From the NCBI RefSeq assembly GCF_000744095.1, contig NZ_JQLI01000008.1, forward strand, positions 682,001 through 746,000: a stretch of DNA of 64,000 nucleotides, written 5' to 3'. The translations under genes were made by a program, and so were the position numbers. Origin of the DNA: Cupriavidus necator A5-1 (GTDB taxonomy: Bacteria; Pseudomonadota; Gammaproteobacteria; Burkholderiales; Burkholderiaceae). The notes beneath the pieces are model-generated. The model was not told where the DNA came from. It saw only the letters and a program-made list of their open reading frames with translations, and made no database searches. Positions 36,794 through 48,002 of this stretch are shown here, piece after piece (the stretch's first letter is position 1; every line of letters starts with the position of its first letter).

Positions 36794-36799
36794 ATTTGG
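36627..36799 (+). ncRNA. Probable omega RNA (TnpB guide RNA) scaffold
   Basis: The 3' end of tnpB and the first bases beyond it contain closely spaced perfect hairpins. They are TCCATCC-GCAA-GGATGGA (36627-36644, GNRA tetraloop), CGGG-AGT-CCCG (36645-36655), CTGCCGG-AGTA-CCGGCAG (36686-36703) and GCGCGCG-TTAC-CGCGCGC (36709-36726). A longer-range stem CCAAATCT/AGATTTGG spans 36747-36754 and 36792-36799. This is the location and architecture expected for the RNA that TnpB processes from its own 3' mRNA. The 5' limit is unknown; the guide would start just past the element's right end. Confidence 0.65.
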
Positions 36800-37235
36800 A
36801 AGAGCGGCCTTCTCCATCTGAGTGTCGGGAGAGATGGCGTTCTGGTTGGGGTTCTTTGGACCATATGCGCCGGAGAATCCCGGCGCCGAAGGATCCAGTC
36901 GCTGACAGATGACCGCGTCTCTAACGTCTTTCGGCCCGCTCATTGGCCTCAGGCAGTTGTTGCGACCGCAAAATGGTCCGTGAGCCATCTGCATTGCGTA
37001 TCGCATTGTCAGGCGCATTCTGTGCATTGGTGGTGCTCGTGCTTACAGCAGCCCCAAGGGCAGCGACTCTGACTACATCCCGCATTCGAAACCGCATCGG
37101 TGTCTCCTCGTCGATGTGGAAAGGGAAGACGTAATTCGTCACGTCCGTCCTTTCACCTTAGGACGTCGAATGGCCGGTCGATGCAGTTTGACGGCCACGA
37201 AGACAACAATGTCACCTCATCTTGATACACCTCAA
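36800..37235. other. Unassigned stretch between the two insertion sequences
   Basis: About 435 bases between the IS607 end and the IS630 end. On the minus strand it holds a small open frame with a good ribosome site (annotated separately). I find no continuation of the histidine phosphatase and no uvrA-side gene here. Base composition is lower in GC than the flanking core genes, suggesting imported DNA. Confidence 0.5.
36921..37097 (-). CDS. Small hypothetical protein
   Basis: 58 residues, beginning MRFRMRDVVRVAALGAAVST and ending QQLPEANERAERR. The ATG has GAGGAGA seven bases upstream, a strong ribosome site. The N-terminal part (basic start then VVRVAALGAAVSTSTTNAQNA) could be a weak signal peptide. 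A second open frame overlaps its 3' half on the same strand and runs to 36770, so an old frameshift in a longer gene is possible. I do not recognise it. Confidence 0.4.
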   Translation of the reverse strand: MRFRMRDVVRVAALGAAVSTSTTNAQNAPDNAIRNADGSRTILRSQQLPEANERAERR

Positions 37236-37550
37236 CTAGTACCGCTGCACAGAGGTTATGACAGTTTGGCTGGGTTGTAGGACAGGCAAGCAGTTGTGGT
37301 CAACGAGCAGTTCGATGGTGCGAGCGATGCCTGCTTGGCGGCGGATCAACCCATTGCGTTCGAGGTTGAGCACCATCTGATGGACGGAAGGAGCCGTGAC
37401 GGCGAAGAAGCGCTGCATGTCGCGCTCGGCCGGAGAGCGGCCGTTTATCAAGCTGTAGGCCCATATGAAGGCGAGATACTGACCTTGCTTGTCGGTGAAG
37501 CTCGGGCAGGCTGAGCGCTCGCCAGACAATGGAAGCGATTTCTGATTCAT
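37236..37550 (-). CDS. LexA-like winged-helix protein carried by the IS630 element
   Basis: 104 residues. TDKQGQYLAFIWAYSLINGRSPAERDMQRFFAVTAPSVHQMVLNLERNGLIRR resembles the LexA DNA-binding domain; no peptidase domain follows. It is transcribed away from the transposase, with a 48-base spacer between the two starts. Its stop codon is formed by the terminal repeat plus the flanking target bases. A role as regulator of the transposase is an inference. Confidence 0.7.
   Translation of the reverse strand: MNQKSLPLSGERSACPSFTDKQGQYLAFIWAYSLINGRSPAERDMQRFFAVTAPSVHQMVLNLERNGLIRRQAGIARTIELLVDHNCLPVLQPSQTVITSVQRY
37239..37268 (+). repeat. Left terminal inverted repeat of the IS630-family element
   Basis: Begins GTACCGCTGCACAGAGG. 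It matches the reverse complement of 38722-38751 at 28 of 30 positions. The preceding TA (37237-37238) is the target duplication. Confidence 0.92.
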
Positions 37551-37598
37551 TCGGAACCCCCGCAGTCGAAGGAGGCCCCCCAGAAGGAGGCCATCCGA

Positions 37599-38721
<1,123 letters not shown>

Positions 38722-38734
<13 letters not shown>

Positions 38735-38751
38735 CCTCTGTGCAGTGGTAC
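38722..38751 (-). repeat. Right terminal inverted repeat of the IS630-family element
   Basis: Pairs with 37239-37268 with two mismatches. The TA at 38752-38753 is the second target copy, followed by G, giving CTAG at the original site. Confidence 0.92.
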
Positions 38752-38820
38752 TAGTGCAATCGCTTACGTAAGCGAGTCGTGACGATTCTTGCCGAGCCTG
38801 TAACTGAAAATTCCTAAGGC

Positions 38821-41682
<2,862 letters not shown>

Positions 41683-42066
41683 ATGCCGAAAAGTCGTCGC
41701 CAGACAGGCCGCCCCGCCGGAGTTGGCAGGGCTGTCTGAAGGAATCGCAAAACCCAGAAACAAGTACCTTAATTGGCACTTCCGACCGCTGGCGACGGCC
41801 GGAATGCGCGCCCGGGCACACGCCCGGGGGCCAGCTGGCATGGCCAGGTGACCCGGGAAGCGCGAAGGAGCAAACCTGTTAATATACCCAACTTCGGTTT
41901 CCGGGGTTGATTGCCCAGACAGGGCTTGCACCGGAAAACCCGGCACAGCCGCCGCCGGCCCGGCCCCGGAAGCGGGAGCCGCGACCTCCGCGAGCCGCCC
42001 AAACAGCCAGCCGCGCGCCGCCAGCCCGATCCTCAGCTGACACTTTCCAAGATCACCACGATCGCA
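41683..42066. other. Divergent spacer between uvrA and the MFS gene
   Basis: About 384 bases without a supported gene. Contains an inverted CCCGGG pair (41811-41816 and 41823-41828) and an AT-rich island around 41870-41900 in otherwise GC-rich sequence, where a possible LexA-type site lies. Promoters for both genes should be here. Confidence 0.5.
41876..41891. promoter_or_regulatory. Possible LexA (SOS) box
   Basis: CTG-TTAATATACC-CAA, one base from CTG-N10-CAG with an AT-rich centre. It lies in the divergent spacer 194 bases ahead of uvrA and 175 bases ahead of the MFS gene, rather far for a direct operator. uvrA is SOS-controlled in many proteobacteria. Confidence 0.25.
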
Positions 42067-43317
42067 ATGCCGCCGATCCAGTCTTCTTCCCCGGATGCGT
42101 GCCCTGCCGGCGCATCCCAGGCTCCCGCCCGCGAACGCATGACGCGCACCGAGCTGCGCGCCAGCGTGTCGCTGGCCAGCATCTTCGCGCTGCGCATGCT
42201 GGGCCTGTTCCTGATCCTGCCCGTCTTTGCCGAATACGCGCGCACCCTGCCCGACGGGCAGGACGCCCAGCGCGTGGGCCTGGCCATGGGCATCTACGGC
42301 CTAATGCAGGCCTTCCTGCACATTCCGCTGGGCTGGCTGTCCGACCGCGTCGGGCGCAAGCCGGTGATGGTGGCCGGCTTGCTGCTGTTCATCGCGGGCG
42401 GGCTGGTAGCCGCATTCTCGGACACGCTCACCGGCATCATCGCGGGCCGTGCGCTGCAGGGCATGGGCGCGATTTCCGCGGCCATCACCGCCTGCATCGC
42501 CGACCTGACGCGCGAGCGCCATCGCACCAAGGCCATGGCGATGGTCGGCGGCAGCATCGGCCTGACCTTTGCGCTGTCGCTGGTAATCGCCTCGCCACTG
42601 CTGCACGGCATTGGCATGTCGGGCATCTTCGGCCTGATGTCGGTGCTGGGCGTGGTCGCCATCGCCGTGACGCTGTTCCTGGTGCCGAGCCCGCCGCCGC
42701 CGCACCCGGTACGGCTGCCGTTCCGCAACGTGCTGCTCAATGCCGACCTGGCGCGGCTGAACGTCGGCGTGCTCGCGCTGCATGCCTCGCAGGTCGCAAT
42801 GTTCATGGTGGTGCCGACCATGCTGAGCGATGCCGGCATGCCGCTGGACCAGCACTGGAAAGTCTACCTGCCGGTGGTGCTCGTGTCGTTCGTGCTGATG
42901 CTGGGCCCGATGATGGCGGCCGAGCGCTATGGGCGCGTGCGCCCGGTGCTGCTCGGCGCGGTCGCGCTGATGACGGCGGTGCAGTTGCTGTTCGCCGCCG
43001 TGCACGGCCTGTGGGCCATCGTCGGCGTGCTGCTGCTCTTCTTTGTCGCGTTCAACGTGCTGGAAGCGATGCAGCCGTCGCTGGTATCGCGCTACGCCGC
43101 GGCTGCGCGGGGGGCGGCGCTGGGGGTGTACAACACCACGCAGGCGCTGGGCCTGTTCCTGGGCGGCGCGGCGGGCGGCTGGCTGCTCAAGCATGAAGGC
43201 CGCAGCGCGGTGTTCGTCGGCTGCGCGGCGGTGCTGCTGCTCTGGCTTATAATCGCGTGGAGCATGAAGGCGCCTCCGGCCCGCGGACAGGAAGGCGCGC
43301 CCGCAGCGGCGGCCTGA
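42067..43317 (+). CDS. MFS transporter (YajR-like)
   Basis: 416 residues with 12 predicted membrane helices. Typical MFS features are GWLSDRVGRKPVM (motif A between helices 2 and 3) and RALQGMGAISAAITACIADL. It lacks the C-terminal soluble domain of E. coli YajR. The uvrA-MFS-ssb order is widespread in betaproteobacteria. Substrate unknown. The start at 42067 (MPPIQSSSPD) is tentative; MTRTELRAS at 42139 is the alternative. Confidence 0.87.
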   Translation: MPPIQSSSPDACPAGASQAPARERMTRTELRASVSLASIFALRMLGLFLILPVFAEYARTLPDGQDAQRVGLAMGIYGLMQAFLHIPLGWLSDRVGRKPVMVAGLLLFIAGGLVAAFSDTLTGIIAGRALQGMGAISAAITACIADLTRERHRTKAMAMVGGSIGLTFALSLVIASPLLHGIGMSGIFGLMSVLGVVAIAVTLFLVPSPPPPHPVRLPFRNVLLNADLARLNVGVLALHASQVAMFMVVPTMLSDAGMPLDQHWKVYLPVVLVSFVLMLGPMMAAERYGRVRPVLLGAVALMTAVQLLFAAVHGLWAIVGVLLLFFVAFNVLEAMQPSLVSRYAAAARGAALGVYNTTQALGLFLGGAAGGWLLKHEGRSAVFVGCAAVLLLWLIIAWSMKAPPARGQEGAPAAAA

Positions 43318-43594
43318 ATCTGCACTCGAAGCTGTGCCCAAGCCGCATCGAACCGTAAAGAATTCCGGCCTGAAAATGGCCTAGCATGATCGCGCCACCC
43401 GACGTCCGGCCGGGGGCGCGATGTTCGTTTACGTTGCTGCGCCTGGCGGCGCCGTGGTGACGGGCAAGGCAGCCGGATGCGGTAGCCGCCGGTGCAGTAT
43501 CGGGTCACACTATCAGTTGGCACTTCGGTCAGCTTCACCCTTATCGTATTGCCACGCTTTTCAACACAGCGCGTGGCTTTTGGAGAACATTTAA

Positions 43595-44155
43595 ATGGCA
43601 TCGGTCAACAAAGTCATTCTCGTCGGCAATCTCGGGGCAGATCCCGAAACGCGCTACATGCCCAGCGGCGACGCCGTCACCAATATCCGCCTGGCGACCA
43701 CCGACCGCTACAAGGACAAGGGGTCCGGCGAGATGAAGGAAGCCACCGAGTGGCACCGCATCGCCTTCTTCGGCAAGCTCGCGGAGATTGCCGGCCAGTA
43801 CCTGCGCAAGGGCTCGTCGGTCTATATCGAAGGCCGCATCCGCACCCGCAAATGGCAGGACCAGTCCGGCCAGGACAAGTACTCGACGGAAATCGTCGCC
43901 GACCAGATGCAGATGCTGGGTTCGCGCCAGGGTGGCGGCGGCGGTGGTGACGAAGACGGCTATGGCGGCGGCGGTGGCGGTGGCTACAGCCGTGAAGCGT
44001 CGAGCGGCGGCGGTGGCGGCTATGGCGGCGGCCGTGGTGCCCAGGGTGGCGGCCAAGGTGGCGGCCAGGGCGGTGGCCAGAGTGGCGGTGCGCGCCGTCC
44101 GCAGCAGGCGCCGTCGAATGGCTTCGAGGATATGGACGACGATATTCCGTTCTAA
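43595..44155 (+). CDS. ssb: Single-stranded DNA-binding protein
   Basis: 186 residues. N-terminal OB fold (MASVNKVILVGNLGADPETRYMPSGD ... WHRIAFFGKLAEIAGQYLRKG), a Gly/Gln-rich flexible linker (residues ~115-165), and the acidic tail ending DMDDDIPF that recruits partner proteins. It forms tetramers on ssDNA in replication and repair. A 277-base promoter region lies upstream, and a terminator follows at 44187. Confidence 0.97.
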   Translation: MASVNKVILVGNLGADPETRYMPSGDAVTNIRLATTDRYKDKGSGEMKEATEWHRIAFFGKLAEIAGQYLRKGSSVYIEGRIRTRKWQDQSGQDKYSTEIVADQMQMLGSRQGGGGGGDEDGYGGGGGGGYSREASSGGGGGYGGGRGAQGGGQGGGQGGGQSGGARRPQQAPSNGFEDMDDDIPF

Positions 44156-44186
44156 TTCGGAAAAATATCTTTTTTTGTGGGTAGAG

Positions 44187-44218
44187 GCCCGCTGTCCCAA
44201 GGATGGCGGGCTTTTTCT
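44187..44218 (+). terminator. Rho-independent terminator after ssb
   Basis: Stem GCCCGC (44187-44192)/GCGGGC (44206-44211), then TTTTTC. The stem is short but the T-tract is clear. Confidence 0.75.
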
Positions 44219-44327
44219 TTTGTGTCAGTACTTTATGTGGCGGTGGTGATGAGCTGGCCTGCCTGGACCAGACAATGGAAAGCCTGCGTGCGCAGATCAG
44301 ACGCTATGAGGCACCTGGTTGTTCGCG

Positions 44328-44801
44328 TCAGTGAGTCTCTCCGCGCTTGCCGGCGGACTCGATCCCGTCGGAAAGGCCCTGACTCTGTGTGCGTGGCTCA
44401 AGTGCCGTATGAAGCGCCAGGCCGACTGCCGCGCCGACCAGGTCCGCTGCCGCGAAGCCGGCCGTACTGGCCGGCGCGATGCCGGCAAAGGTCTCGTGAA
44501 CATGCGGCCGAATACTGCGGCAGGGTTCGCGAACGAGGTCGAAGCCGTGAACCAGTAGGCCGCGCCAATGTTCTGTCCCGGAGAACTCGTCCCAGCTCTT
44601 GCTTCGACAATTGCTCACGTCCACGCCCGCGTTGGCCAGTGCCTCCAAGGCAAACGGGTTCAGGCGGCCGCTCGGCGCACTGCCGGCACTGAATGCGCGA
44701 ACATCCTTGTCGAGCTTTGCGGCCCAGTGGTTCAGCATCGCTTCGGCAAGCACGCTACGTGCGGAATTGTCCGTGCAAAGGATCAATACATTGGTCGTCA
44801 T
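44328..44801 (-). pseudogene. Chimeric remnant: arsC 5' part fused to aquaporin 3' part
   Basis: The open frame encodes 157 residues. Residues 1-73 are an arsenate reductase N terminus (VLILCTDNSARSVLAEAMLNHW, RAFSAGS, SKSWDEF). After 44583 the similarity to ArsC stops. From 44569 downward another frame reads IGAAYWFTASTSFANPAAVF then GRMFT, the second-half NPA segment of an aquaporin. A one-base shift near 44496 returns to the first frame, which continues ETFAGIAPASTAGFAAADLV and GAAVGLALHTALEP, the aquaporin C terminus. ArsC lacks its downstream cysteines and the aquaporin its first half, so both are dead. It lies 22 bases after arsI. Confidence 0.82.
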
Positions 44802-44823
44802 GCGTTCCTTGATGGTGAGGCCT

Positions 44824-45306
44824 TCAACAGCATGACGAAGTGCTCTTCACTGCGACGCCGTTAGGCTTACCGGAAACCGGGGTGCAGCAGGCAGACGCCT
44901 CAGCGGCGGGCTTGGCGTCCGTGGCGCGGGATTCACTGAACACGGGGATATCGGACAGCGTCCGGTAGGACTCCCAGGCGATGCCCTGTGGGTCAATAGT
45001 CCAATACTTATCGGATCTCGCGTAACAGCAAGCCGTGCCGATCTGCGCATCGACGGGCAGGGCTGCGCGCTGAAGGCGATCGTGCATCTCAGCAAGCTCC
45101 TGGTCGCTCTCGACCTGCACACCTAGATGATCCAGGCCGATTGTTGCACCGCGTTGGGAGATCGCGAAGTTGACGCGCGGATCCTCCAGCATCCACTTGG
45201 CGTAGTCGCTCTTGACCACGGTCGGCTCTGCCCCGAACAGCGCTGCGTAGAAGCGGATGCTGTTCGTGAGATCGGCGACGGCGACGTGAACGTGAAAGCG
45301 CTTCAT
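44824..45306 (-). CDS. arsI: ArsI/CadI-family glyoxalase-fold protein (probable C-As lyase)
   Basis: 160 residues. Vicinal-oxygen-chelate fold: MKRFHVHVAVADLTNSIRFYAALFG, the metal His in GLDHLGVQV, and the cysteine pair in GTACCYARSDKYWTIDPQGIAWE that in ArsI binds trivalent organoarsenicals. The metal Glu is in WESY. ArsI cleaves the carbon-arsenic bond of methylarsenite; the related CadI is cadmium-induced, and the two cannot be fully separated here. The C-terminal tail carries two more Cys pairs. The start overlaps the arsR stop in ATGA (45303-45306), with AAGGAG upstream. Confidence 0.85.
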   Translation of the reverse strand: MKRFHVHVAVADLTNSIRFYAALFGAEPTVVKSDYAKWMLEDPRVNFAISQRGATIGLDHLGVQVESDQELAEMHDRLQRAALPVDAQIGTACCYARSDKYWTIDPQGIAWESYRTLSDIPVFSESRATDAKPAAEASACCTPVSGKPNGVAVKSTSSCC

Positions 45307-45638
45307 CTTTGCTTCTCCTTCGCGGGTGAGCACACAGACGCCGGCGAGCAGGGATTCCCGCCGCAGCAGTTCGCGGTAAGGTAGGCGAGCAGGCCATTCA
45401 TGGTTGCGAAGTTCGCGCAATACAACACGAACCGGCCTTCCTGGCGGCTCGTTACGAGCTCTGCGTGTGCCAGTTCCTTTAGGTGGAACGACAGCGACGA
45501 CGGCGGCACACCCAGTAGCGTGGCAATTTGGCCCGCCGGCATCCCCTGCAGGCCAACCTGAACCAGCGCGCGAAAGACGGCGAGCCTGGACTCGTGCGCA
45601 AGAGCGGCCAGCGCGGTGATCGTTTGGCTTGTTTCCAT
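45303..45638 (-). CDS. arsR: ArsR-family transcriptional repressor
   Basis: 111 residues. Winged helix with recognition region IATLLGVPPSSLSFHLKELAHAELVTSRQEGRFVLYC. Cysteines near the C terminus (TANCCGGNPC, then SVCSP) are candidate As(III)/Sb(III) ligands, placed as in ArsR types with C-terminal sensing sites. It heads the short ars unit and is translationally coupled to arsI. A possible operator overlaps its start. Confidence 0.9.
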   Translation of the reverse strand: METSQTITALAALAHESRLAVFRALVQVGLQGMPAGQIATLLGVPPSSLSFHLKELAHAELVTSRQEGRFVLYCANFATMNGLLAYLTANCCGGNPCSPASVCSPAKEKQR

Positions 45639-45669
45639 ATTTCATATTTCGATAGTGGAGGATATGGAA
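45633..45669 (-). promoter_or_regulatory. Possible ArsR operator
   Basis: Inverted repeat TTCCATAT (45633-45640)/ATATGGAA (45662-45669) around an AT-rich core containing CATATTTCGATAG. It overlaps the arsR start codon and upstream region, where ArsR proteins commonly bind. Confidence 0.35.
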
Positions 45670-45712
45670 GAGGCAACTCCTTGAAGGCGGAAAGCTACCT
45701 GAATCCGCCGCG

Positions 45713-46432
45713 CTATGTTTCAGCCGCGTCGCCGGCCTCGGTCGACTGGAGAAGCAGAACGGCGTCGCGCTTGTCCAGAAGATGCTGGCGCAGGATGGCG
45801 GCAAGCCGCTTGCCATCGCGCGCTTCGAGCGCCGCAAGCATCTCCTCGTGGTCATGGACTGCGCTGTCCCATTTCGGCTTCTGATAGTTCGACCGGAAGC
45901 GCAACGCTTGCAGCCTCCGGTTCACCGACAAATAGGTCTGACGCAGCGCGGCGTTGCGGGCCGCTTCGTTTATGCGGTCATGAATCTGGTGATTGAAACT
46001 GTAATAGCCAGGCAAGTCATCGTTAGCCCGGCATGCCAGCATCGCGTAGTGCAGCGCCTTGATCTGCGCCAGCTCGACGGCCGTGATGCGCTCGCAGGCG
46101 AGTTCCCCGGATAGGGCTTCCAGGCCGCTCATCAACTCGAACGTGTCTTGAATCTCCGTCGGCGACAGGCGCGCTACCGTCGCGCCCCGATTGGGCGAGA
46201 TCTCGATCAGCCCCTCCGCCGCAAGCACCTTCATGGCTTCGCGCAGCGGCGTGCGGGAGATGCCCAGTTTTTCGCACAGCTCGCGTTCGTTGAGCTTCAT
46301 ACCCGCCTCCAGGACACCCTCGACGATGAAAGTCCGCAGGTGACCCACCACCGTGTCATGCAGGCGTTGCCGTTCCACCTTAGGTAGCACGGATACGGGC
46401 GAATCCATGCCTGGATAGGCTGAATTTTGCAT
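45713..46432 (-). CDS. GntR-family (FCD/FadR subfamily) transcriptional regulator
   Basis: 239 residues. N-terminal winged helix GMKLNERELCEKLGISRTPLREAMKVLAAEGLIEISPNRGATVARL (residues ~40-85) and a C-terminal all-helical FCD ligand domain with metal-ligand histidines (for example FNHQIHDRI and VHDHEEML). It is divergent from the aminotransferase gene and most likely controls the downstream catabolic cluster. TTTTG-N4-CAAA(A/G) palindromes sit over its own start and just ahead of the aminotransferase gene. Confidence 0.9.
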   Translation of the reverse strand: MQNSAYPGMDSPVSVLPKVERQRLHDTVVGHLRTFIVEGVLEAGMKLNERELCEKLGISRTPLREAMKVLAAEGLIEISPNRGATVARLSPTEIQDTFELMSGLEALSGELACERITAVELAQIKALHYAMLACRANDDLPGYYSFNHQIHDRINEAARNAALRQTYLSVNRRLQALRFRSNYQKPKWDSAVHDHEEMLAALEARDGKRLAAILRQHLLDKRDAVLLLQSTEAGDAAET

Positions 46433-46438
46433 TCAAAG
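46425..46438. promoter_or_regulatory. Candidate operator site 1 of the GntR regulator
   Basis: TTTTGCATTCAAAG, overlapping the regulator's start codon. Identical to site 2 except for the last base. It is nearly palindromic (TTTTG-N4-CAAA), as expected for a GntR dimer. Confidence 0.6.
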
Positions 46439-46592
46439 TCCAAATTACGTGATTGTGTTCAATTTTAGCAGACACTTAACTGCACTTCAAAAACTCCAGG
46501 AATCCTTGTTTTTGCTCTTGTTTTTACCGGGTAAACGCTACGAAATTTGAGCGCCATTCACCCTGTTTTCCTGCCGCGCTTCTGATAAAGTA

Positions 46593-46606
46593 TTTTGCAT
46601 TCAAAA
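46593..46606. promoter_or_regulatory. Candidate operator site 2 of the GntR regulator
   Basis: TTTTGCATTCAAAA, a palindrome with a 4-base centre, 18 bases ahead of the aminotransferase start and just after a TGATAAAG sequence that may serve as -10. Binding here would block transcription of the cluster. Confidence 0.65.
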
Positions 46607-46623
46607 CTCAACAGGAGGAGTCA

Positions 46624-47844
46624 ATGCTGAAAGTCAACTTCCACCCCGCTGGCCGCCACTTCCTTCAGATCCCCGGGCCGAGCCCCGTTCCCGATCGCAT
46701 CCTGCGAGCCATCAGCTATCCGACCATCGACCATCGCGGCCCTGAATTCGGGGCGCTGGGCCTGAAGGTGCTGGCCGGCATCAAGAAGATTTTCAAGACA
46801 GAGCAGCCGGTCGTGATCTATCCCGCTTCCGGCACGGGCGCGTGGGAAGCCGCGCTGACGAACACGCTTAGCCCTGGCGACACCGTCCTGATGTTCGAGA
46901 CCGGTCACTTCGCCACGCTCTGGAAGAAGATGGCAGAGAGCCTTGGCATCCGGCCCGAGTTTCTCGGCTTGCCGGGAATCGAGGGCTGGCGCCGCGGGGT
47001 GCAGGCCGACATGATCGAAGCCCGCCTGCGCGCCGATGCCGGCCATGCCATCAAGGCGGTATGCGTGGTGCACAACGAAACCTCGACCGGTGTGACCTCG
47101 GATATCGCCGCCGTGCGCAAGGCCATCGATGCGGCGGGGCACCCGGCGTTGCTGCTGGTCGACACCATCTCCGGGCTGGCGTCCGCCGATTACCGGCATG
47201 ACGAATGGGGCGTGGACGTGACCGTTTCCGGCTCGCAGAAGGGGCTCATGCTGCCGCCCGGCATCAGCTTCAACGCGGTATCGCCCAAGGCTATCGAAGC
47301 TTCCCGCAGCGCCCGGCTGCCGCGCAGCTTCTGGGGCTGGGACGAAATCATCGAAATGAACCGGACCGGCTACTGGCCCTATACGCCCAACACGAATCTG
47401 CTCTACGGCCTGTCCGAAGCCCTCGACATGATTCTTGAAGAAGGACTGGACAACGTCTTCGCGCGCCACCAGCGGCTGGCCGAGGCATGCCGCCGCGCGG
47501 TCAATGCCTGGGGCCTGGAAATCCAGTGCGCGGACCCTGCCGTCTACAGCCCGGTGCTAACCGGCGTGATGATGCCCGAGGGGATCGACGCGGACGTGGT
47601 GCGCAGGAACATCTATGACCGCTTCAACATGTCGCTCGGCGCGGGACTGGGCAAGGTGAAGGGCCGCATGTTCCGCATCGGCCATCTGGGCGACTGCAAC
47701 GACCTGACGCTGATGGCAACGATCGCCGGCTGCGAAATGGGGCTGAAGATCTCGGGCGTACCGGTCGCGGCAAGCGGGACCGTTGCCGCCATGGACTATC
47801 TCGCCGCACACGCCACGCCGCTGTCACTCAAGGCTGCAGCCTGA
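46624..47844 (+). CDS. Class V PLP aminotransferase (alanine/serine/aspartate-glyoxylate type)
   Basis: 406 residues. Fold-type I class V transaminase. PGPSPVPDRILRAI at the N terminus, YPASGTGAWEAALTN as the PLP phosphate region, VVHNETSTGVTSDI, the PLP Asp in LLVDTISGLASADY, and the Schiff-base Lys206 in VSGSQKGLMLPPG. Relatives use glyoxylate or pyruvate as amino acceptor; the amino donor is not readable. RBS AGGAGG lies eight bases upstream. First gene of a plus-strand cluster, divergent from its presumed GntR regulator. Confidence 0.88.
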   Translation: MLKVNFHPAGRHFLQIPGPSPVPDRILRAISYPTIDHRGPEFGALGLKVLAGIKKIFKTEQPVVIYPASGTGAWEAALTNTLSPGDTVLMFETGHFATLWKKMAESLGIRPEFLGLPGIEGWRRGVQADMIEARLRADAGHAIKAVCVVHNETSTGVTSDIAAVRKAIDAAGHPALLLVDTISGLASADYRHDEWGVDVTVSGSQKGLMLPPGISFNAVSPKAIEASRSARLPRSFWGWDEIIEMNRTGYWPYTPNTNLLYGLSEALDMILEEGLDNVFARHQRLAEACRRAVNAWGLEIQCADPAVYSPVLTGVMMPEGIDADVVRRNIYDRFNMSLGAGLGKVKGRMFRIGHLGDCNDLTLMATIAGCEMGLKISGVPVAASGTVAAMDYLAAHATPLSLKAAA

Positions 47845-48002
47845 CGCAGCCATTTCCATCCGGGGCGGGAGAGGGCGCCAGGCACGCGCCGCGAGCCGCG
47901 TGCCAGGCCGAGCCGCGGCCAGGCGCCAGCAAATCCCCGCCGGACTGATCGCAACAGGATCAGCGCAGCACTGCCGTACCTGACAAAAACAGAGGAGACG
48001 CT

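Larger units (their letters stand above)
34581..36800 (+). mobile_element. IS607-family insertion sequence (ends approximate)
   Basis: Carries the diagnostic pair: a serine recombinase with a MerR-like N-terminal domain (tnpA), overlapping a tnpB. The left edge is placed where the phosphatase reading is lost. The right edge is placed after the last inverted-repeat arm downstream of tnpB. IS607 elements lack terminal inverted repeats and target duplications, so the exact ends cannot be fixed from this sequence alone. Confidence 0.85.

Noticed and set aside
38760..38780. Palindrome CGCTTACGTAAGCG as an attachment site
   Set aside because: A single short palindrome outside the IS630 boundary; no second copy nearby and no integrase, so no support for an att site.
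44328..44801. Functional arsenate reductase ArsC
   Set aside because: Only the first ~73 residues match. The rest is aquaporin sequence, and the redox cysteines downstream are missing.
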